This document shows positions 14,819-18,991 of a DNA stretch of 18,991 nt, piece after piece. Under the pieces are notes generated by a model. That model was not told the DNA's origin, searched no databases, and saw nothing but the letters and a program-made list of their open reading frames with translations. The position numbers and the translations under genes are program-made. Position 1 is the stretch's first letter. Every line of letters starts with the position of its first letter. Source of the DNA: Actinomycetota bacterium (lineage in GTDB: Bacteria > Actinomycetota > Actinomycetes > Nanopelagicales > Nanopelagicaceae); the NCBI GenBank assembly GCA_010028225.1, contig RGOY01000008.1:1-18991 (forward strand), read 5' to 3'.

Positions 14819-16279
14819 ATGACACGGCGCTATGCGATCCAGACCTTGGGTTGTCAGATGAATGTCCATGACTCAGAGCGCATCGCCGGCTCCCTTGATG
14901 CTGCCGGTTACACCGCCGCACGCGATGGCGAAGAGCCCGACCTCATCGTCTTCAATACCTGCGCTGTGAGAGAGAATGCAGATAACAAGCTCTATGGCCA
15001 GCTAAGTTTCCTTGCGCCGTCAAAGCGAGAGAACCCCAATCTACAAATCGCCATAGGTGGTTGCCTTGCTCAGAAGGATCGGGAGTCGATGTTGAAGCGG
15101 GCTCCATACATTGACGTCATCTTCGGTACTCACAATGTTGGATCGCTACCTGTTCTCTTGGAGCGAGCCCGTATTGAGGGACAGTCCCAAGTTGAAATCA
15201 AAGAAGCCTTGGAACATTTTCCATCGACACTCCCAGCACGTCGCCATTCGGCATTCTCTGCCTGGGTCTCCATCTCAGTTGGCTGCAATAACACCTGCAC
15301 TTTCTGCATCGTCCCGGCTCTTCGAGGGCGCGAGAAAGATAGAAGTCACGAGGAGATATTGCGCGAAGTAAGAACCCTTGTTGATCAAGGAGTTGTAGAG
15401 ATCACCCTCTTAGGTCAGAACGTCAATGCATATGGTGTCGAACTCGGGGAGAGCGGTGCTTTTGCAAAGTTGCTTCGTGCCTGTGGTGAGGTAGATGGAC
15501 TGGAGCGAGTTCGATTCATGTCGCCACACCCACGCGATTTCACCGATGATGTGATTGATGCGATGGCTGAGACGAAGAACGTTATGCCACACCTGCATAT
15601 GCCATTGCAATCTGGATCAGACCGGATTTTGCAATCAATGCGACGTTCCTACCGAAAGAGCAGATACTTAGGAATCATTGATCGAGTAAGGGGCGCAATC
15701 CCTGACGCCTCTATCACCACCGACATCATCGTCGGCTTTCCTGGTGAGAGCGAATCTGATTTCCAGGAGACGTTGGATCTTTGCGATCGTGCGCAATTCA
15801 GCGCGGCCTACACCTTCCAATACTCCAAGCGACCCGGAACTCCAGCGGCCGAAATGCCCGATCAAGTGCCGGCAGAGGTCGTGAAGGAGCGTTATGAAAG
15901 GCTTCACCGACATCAAGAGGCGATTGCATGGCAGGTGAATAAGCAATCTATTGGCCGCGAGCTGGAAGTCCTGATTCAAGAAAGTGATGGAAATCAGAGC
16001 AATCGAATGAGTGGTAAGAGTGAAGACTTTAGGTTGGTTCACTTTGAGGCAGATTCCTCGGCCGGTTCGAATAACCCTTCACTTCGACCTGGCGATTTTG
16101 CAACTATCAAGGTGACCGATGCGAAACCCTTTTATCTCTTAGCAGAAGGCCCATTGCTCTCCTCCCGATCGAGTAAAGGCGGCGATGCATTCGCGCAGCG
16201 AGTCCATGAAGCTGAGTCGAGAGGTGTGATGCTTGGAATCCCGAAGCAACCGCAACCGGAAAGAGCGAGCTATCGCTAG
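14819..16279 (+). CDS. miaB: tRNA (N6-isopentenyladenosine-37 C2) methylthiotransferase MiaB
   Basis: Radical-SAM enzyme that adds the methylthio group to isopentenyl-adenosine 37 in tRNAs reading U-starting codons. The 486-residue protein has the N-terminal UPF0004 domain with auxiliary-cluster Cys12, Cys48 and Cys82, the radical-SAM motif C156-x3-C160-x2-C163 in GCNNTCTFC, the GQNVNAYG and PHLHMPLQSGSD blocks, TDIIVGFPGE, and a C-terminal TRAM domain (about 383-450). The C-terminal GVMLGIPKQ resembles the LG(M/L)P tail of other actinobacterial MiaB proteins, so its frame is believable to near the stop. Next to miaA, whose product makes the substrate of this enzyme. The last 51 bases overlap the miaA region in another frame. 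Confidence 0.95.
   Translation: MTRRYAIQTLGCQMNVHDSERIAGSLDAAGYTAARDGEEPDLIVFNTCAVRENADNKLYGQLSFLAPSKRENPNLQIAIGGCLAQKDRESMLKRAPYIDVIFGTHNVGSLPVLLERARIEGQSQVEIKEALEHFPSTLPARRHSAFSAWVSISVGCNNTCTFCIVPALRGREKDRSHEEILREVRTLVDQGVVEITLLGQNVNAYGVELGESGAFAKLLRACGEVDGLERVRFMSPHPRDFTDDVIDAMAETKNVMPHLHMPLQSGSDRILQSMRRSYRKSRYLGIIDRVRGAIPDASITTDIIVGFPGESESDFQETLDLCDRAQFSAAYTFQYSKRPGTPAAEMPDQVPAEVVKERYERLHRHQEAIAWQVNKQSIGRELEVLIQESDGNQSNRMSGKSEDFRLVHFEADSSAGSNNPSLRPGDFATIKVTDAKPFYLLAEGPLLSSRSSKGGDAFAQRVHEAESRGVMLGIPKQPQPERASYR
16219..16224 (+). promoter_or_regulatory. Ribosome site for the presumed original miaA start
   Basis: GAGAGG stands four bases before ATG 16229, inside miaB. That ATG opens MLGI in the miaB frame, one base out of register with the miaA body. 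It marks where miaA translation would be expected to begin. Confidence 0.45.
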
Positions 16280-17139
16280 CACTTGCCGAACGAATCGGGG
16301 CTGAGATCGTTAACGCTGACTCCATGCAGCTTTATCGCGGGATGGATATTGGGACAGCAAAGTTATCTCGCCAAGAGCAAGCGGGAATACCTCATCACAT
16401 GATTGACCTTTTAGATGTTAATCAAGATGCATCTGTCGCTGATTATCAAAGAGATGCCCGAGAAATTGTTGATCGAAATCTGAGCCAAGGAAAATCAGTT
16501 GTCGTTGTTGGCGGAACTGGTCTTTACATCAAAGCGCTATTGGATGAACTTGAATTCCCAGAAACTGACCCAGAGATCAGAGAGCGGATTTTGCAAGAGG
16601 GTATGAAGTTAGGCAGCGAAGTAATGCATCAACGTCTAGCCGTGCTAGATCCTGCCGCCGCGGCCGCAATCCCGAAAGAGAATCTTCGACGTATCGTCAG
16701 AGCCCTCGAGGTGATTGAGATAACTGGTAGACCATTTACTGCGCATCTTCCTCGCGAAGGGCGCAGTTACTACCCAGATGCAAAACAAGTGGGATTGGTC
16801 ATGGATCGTGACTCCCTTCGCGAGCGAATCGATAGGCGCGTTGACCTGATGTGGGAGAGGGGCCTGGTTGAAGAAGTGAAGGCACTCATCGACAAGGGAA
16901 TCCTCTTGGGAAGGACGGCTCGTGCTGCGATTGGCTACGCACAAGTTATTGCCTACCTTGAAGGAAAGATGAGTGAGGATGAGGCGAAGGAAGAGACAAA
17001 GCGAGCAACGCGTCAATATGCCAGACGTCAAGAAACCTGGTTCTCGCGAGATTCGCGCATCCGATGGATTAAAGGCGAGAACACTGAAGCACGGCTAGCT
17101 TCGGCAATCAAGGCTCTCGGCATTGAAGAGATTTTGTGA
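16229..17139 (+). CDS. miaA: tRNA dimethylallyltransferase MiaA, apparent frameshift at the start
   Basis: Transfers the dimethylallyl group to A37 of tRNAs, giving the substrate of MiaB. The frame ending at TGA 17137-17139 encodes, from 16240, PEATATGKSELSLALAERIG, then AEIVNADSMQLYRGMDIGTAKL, VVVVGGTGLYIKALL, the RRIVRALEVIEITGRPF region and RATRQYARRQETWF: a complete MiaA of about 300 residues. No ATG, GTG or TTG lies in this frame between the in-frame stop near 16213 and ATG 16324, and starting at 16324 (271 residues) would lose the P-loop. ATG 16229 with its ribosome site lies one frame away; a -1 shift after its fourth codon (ATC, 16238-16240) would give M-L-G-I-P-E-A-T-A-T-G-K-S, which matches the family spacing exactly, although the first P-loop Gly would be Glu. 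Sequencing error, mutation or recoding are all possible. Confidence 0.8.
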
Positions 17140-17161
17140 TGCTCTCGCCGAGAGTGAGAGG

Positions 17162-17167
17162 TAGCCT
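17162..17167 (+). promoter_or_regulatory. Possible -10 element of dapF
   Basis: TAGCCT (TAnnnT) ends nine bases before the dapF ATG at 17177, in a 37-base gap after miaA that also holds the inverted repeat CTCTCG-C-CGAGAG (17142-17154). A GAGAGG just upstream of it is too far from the ATG for a usual ribosome site. Confidence 0.35.
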
Positions 17168-17176
17168 TGGGATCAG

Positions 17177-17968
17177 ATGAAGATTTCCACCACTTACGGG
17201 CATGGGACTGAAAACGACTTCTTCCTGATTTTCGACCCGAACGATGAGATTGCTCTCGACTCACAACAAGTTCGGTCACTTTGCTCTCGATCCACTGGCT
17301 CAGGTGCTGACGGTGTGATCAAAATCGTGCGCCCAGGCGATGAGTGGTTTATGGATTATCGAAACTCTGATGGGTCGATTGCAGAGATGTGCGGCAACGG
17401 AATCCGCGTGATGGCGCGCTATCTCGTTGATCGGGGTCATCAAGGCGAAGGTATCTTTCCAATTCTCACTCGTGCCGGTCGTAAGTTTCTGAAAGTTCCG
17501 CGAGAGGGAGATATCTCAGTCAATATGGGCCAGGTATCTCAGATTGATGGCGAGGTCAGAGCAAGCGTTAACGGAAATCATTTCCTGGGTTTCAATATCG
17601 ATGTCGGCAATCCTCATGCAGTCGTATTTGTAGATTCGATTGACCAGGTCGGCTCACTCTCTCAAGCCCCTTATGTCGAACCAGAAGGCGAATACCCCGA
17701 TGGAGTCAATGTCGAGTTTGTTGAATTCTTGGCTAATGGCGAGTTGAGGATGCGCGTCCACGAGCGAGGAAGTGGCGAGACGAGATCGTGTGGAACAGGC
17801 ACCTGTGCAGTTGCCCTCGCTGCAAGCATCAAGAAAGGAAAGCGGCCACCAATTTCCTGGGTGATTCATGCACCCGGCGGTCGACTCGTTGTAGATATCG
17901 ATGGCCATTACAACGCCACATTGACCGGGCCGGCGCTCTTGCTTCGAGAGCAGGAGTTTGAGATTTAA
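17177..17968 (+). CDS. dapF: Diaminopimelate epimerase
   Basis: PLP-independent racemase that converts LL- to meso-diaminopimelate for lysine and peptidoglycan synthesis; cytosolic. The 263-residue protein has two mirrored halves, each with its catalytic Cys: Cys72 in MCGNGIR and Cys205 in SCGTGTCA. Other family blocks are YGHGTENDF at the N-terminus, GSGADGVI, DYRNSDGSIAEMCGNG, NIDVGNPHAVVFVD and the terminal LTGPALLL. It sits between miaA and hflX as in many actinobacteria, and its TAA shares one base with the hflX ATG (TAATG), so the two are probably coupled. Confidence 0.96.
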   Translation: MKISTTYGHGTENDFFLIFDPNDEIALDSQQVRSLCSRSTGSGADGVIKIVRPGDEWFMDYRNSDGSIAEMCGNGIRVMARYLVDRGHQGEGIFPILTRAGRKFLKVPREGDISVNMGQVSQIDGEVRASVNGNHFLGFNIDVGNPHAVVFVDSIDQVGSLSQAPYVEPEGEYPDGVNVEFVEFLANGELRMRVHERGSGETRSCGTGTCAVALAASIKKGKRPPISWVIHAPGGRLVVDIDGHYNATLTGPALLLREQEFEI

Positions 17969-18991
17969 TGAAGGAGATCGACTACGACCTGCTGATCTCT
18001 GAAAGCGAAGGGCTGGAGCGAGAACTCGAGAAGGACAGTGATGATGGCGAGATTCAGCTCGCTGGTTTCAAGCCGGATGATTTCGAGTCGACTCAGTTAG
18101 CTCTTCAAGATCGACAGGCACTGAGGCGCGTCACTGGTTTATCTACTGAACTCATTGATATCTCTGAGGCCGAATATCGTCGGCTTCAGTTGGAACGTGT
18201 TGTCTTGGTGGGAGTATGGACGAGCGGGACTGCACTTGATGCCGAGAATTCAATGACGGAACTTGCTGCGCTTGCCGAGACGGCAGGGTCGCAAGTCTTG
18301 GATGCGCTGATCCAACGACGGGATAAGGCAGATGCAGCAACCTTCATTGGATCAGGAAAAGTCGCTGAACTGAAGGGGATAGTGAAAGCAAGTGGCGCAG
18401 ATACGGTGATTTGTGATGGCGAGTTGAGTCCTTCACAACTGAAGAATTTGGAAGATCGGGTGAAGGTAAAGGTTGTCGATCGCACCGCACTTATTCTCGA
18501 CATCTTTGCCCAGCATGCAAAGAGTAGAGAAGGTAAGGCGCAGGTAGAACTTGCTCAGATGACCTACCTCCTGCCGCGCCTTCGTGGTTGGGGTCAATCA
18601 CTGTCGCGTCAAGCCGGTGGTACGGGCGGGATAGGTAGCCGAGGTCCTGGTGAGACGAAGATCGAGATTGATCGACGAAGAATCCGTGACAAGATGGCAA
18701 AACTTCGTCGAGAGATCAAAGAGATGAAGACCTCTCGTGACACGAAACGGCAAGAACGAGAGCGAAACAAGATTCCTGCGGTTGCGATTGCCGGATATAC
18801 CAATGCAGGAAAGTCATCTCTTCTTAATCGACTTACCGGTGCAGGAGTTTTAGTACAAGATGCTCTTTTTGCAACGCTTGAGCCAACTGTTCGACGTGCG
18901 GAGACTCTTGAAGGAAGGCTCTTCACGATCGCCGATACCGTTGGATTCGTTCGTGATTTACCTGAGCAGTTGGTGGAAGTCTTCAAATCGA
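17968..18991 (+). CDS. hflX: GTPase HflX, C-terminus beyond window
   Basis: Ribosome-associated GTPase that splits or rescues stalled 70S ribosomes after stress. 341 codons are in the window; the family is usually 420-500 residues, so the end of the GTPase domain and the C-terminus are missing. Visible are the N-terminal HflX domain (about 70-180) with RRDKADAATFIGSGK, DGELSPSQLKNLE and RTALILDIFAQHAKSREGK; the Gly-rich GGTGGIGSRGPGETK; a charged coiled-coil linker (about 230-265); and the G domain with GYTNAGKS (276-283) and DTVGFVRDLP. The ATG overlaps the dapF stop, with AGGAG 12 bases upstream as ribosome site. The order miaA-dapF-hflX is conserved in actinobacteria. Confidence 0.95.
   Translation, partial: MKEIDYDLLISESEGLERELEKDSDDGEIQLAGFKPDDFESTQLALQDRQALRRVTGLSTELIDISEAEYRRLQLERVVLVGVWTSGTALDAENSMTELAALAETAGSQVLDALIQRRDKADAATFIGSGKVAELKGIVKASGADTVICDGELSPSQLKNLEDRVKVKVVDRTALILDIFAQHAKSREGKAQVELAQMTYLLPRLRGWGQSLSRQAGGTGGIGSRGPGETKIEIDRRRIRDKMAKLRREIKEMKTSRDTKRQERERNKIPAVAIAGYTNAGKSSLLNRLTGAGVLVQDALFATLEPTVRRAETLEGRLFTIADTVGFVRDLPEQLVEVFKS

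Noticed and set aside
17142..17154. CTCTCG-C-CGAGAG inverted repeat between miaA and dapF as a terminator
   Set aside because: The one-base spacer leaves only a four-pair hairpin and no U-tract follows.
1..18991. Defence system, mobile element, CRISPR array, tRNA or rRNA
   Set aside because: No transposase, integrase, terminal repeats, spaced direct repeats or tRNA-like clover patterns were seen; apart from small unassigned subunits all genes fit metabolic or housekeeping families.

Overview
The window looks like the chromosome of an actinobacterium with roughly half G+C. The blocks recO-uppS and recA-recX-miaB-miaA-dapF-hflX are classic actinobacterial neighbourhoods. Other signs are a perfect actinobacterial LexA box before recA, a GlnA2 very like mycobacterial GlnA2, an Rv2466c-type DsbA-fold protein, and many starts lying 6-9 nt after a TAnnnT -10 element, as in leaderless actinobacterial mRNAs. 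The moderate G+C and tight packing suggest a free-living, streamlined (perhaps freshwater) lineage; that placement is a guess. No tRNA, rRNA, IS element, prophage, CRISPR array or defence gene was seen.

Positions 1-7836 hold an amine and amino-acid catabolism region: a class III aminotransferase (minus strand, its last residues beyond position 1), divergent gabD (succinate-semialdehyde dehydrogenase), a convergent IclR-family regulator, a three-domain [2Fe-2S]/FAD/BFD-like oxidoreductase, and divergently a short-chain dehydrogenase followed by glnA2. The aminotransferase, GabD and GlnA2 would fit polyamine or GABA breakdown to succinate, with the IclR protein as possible local regulator; the amine substrate is inferred.

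Positions 7837-9882 hold leuA behind an unusual leader: a 39-codon leader peptide with four consecutive leucine codons, a strong hairpin over its stop codon, and six degenerate 12-nt tandem repeats running up to the leuA start. The hairpin has no U-tract, so control may act on translation rather than by a simple terminator.

Positions 9883-12937 hold recO, uppS and a DsbA-fold protein whose active site is CPWA instead of CPWC, joined by ATGA and GTGA overlaps. They meet cysD head-on, and both stop codons lie in one CTAG. cysD has no cysN beside it.

Positions 12938-18991 hold the LexA-controlled recA with a structured leader, recX, miaB, miaA, dapF and hflX (cut by the window end). The miaA P-loop is encoded, but no start codon is in its frame. 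A well-placed ribosome site and ATG sit one frame away, so a single-base loss, an assembly error or recoding is likely at the miaB-miaA junction.
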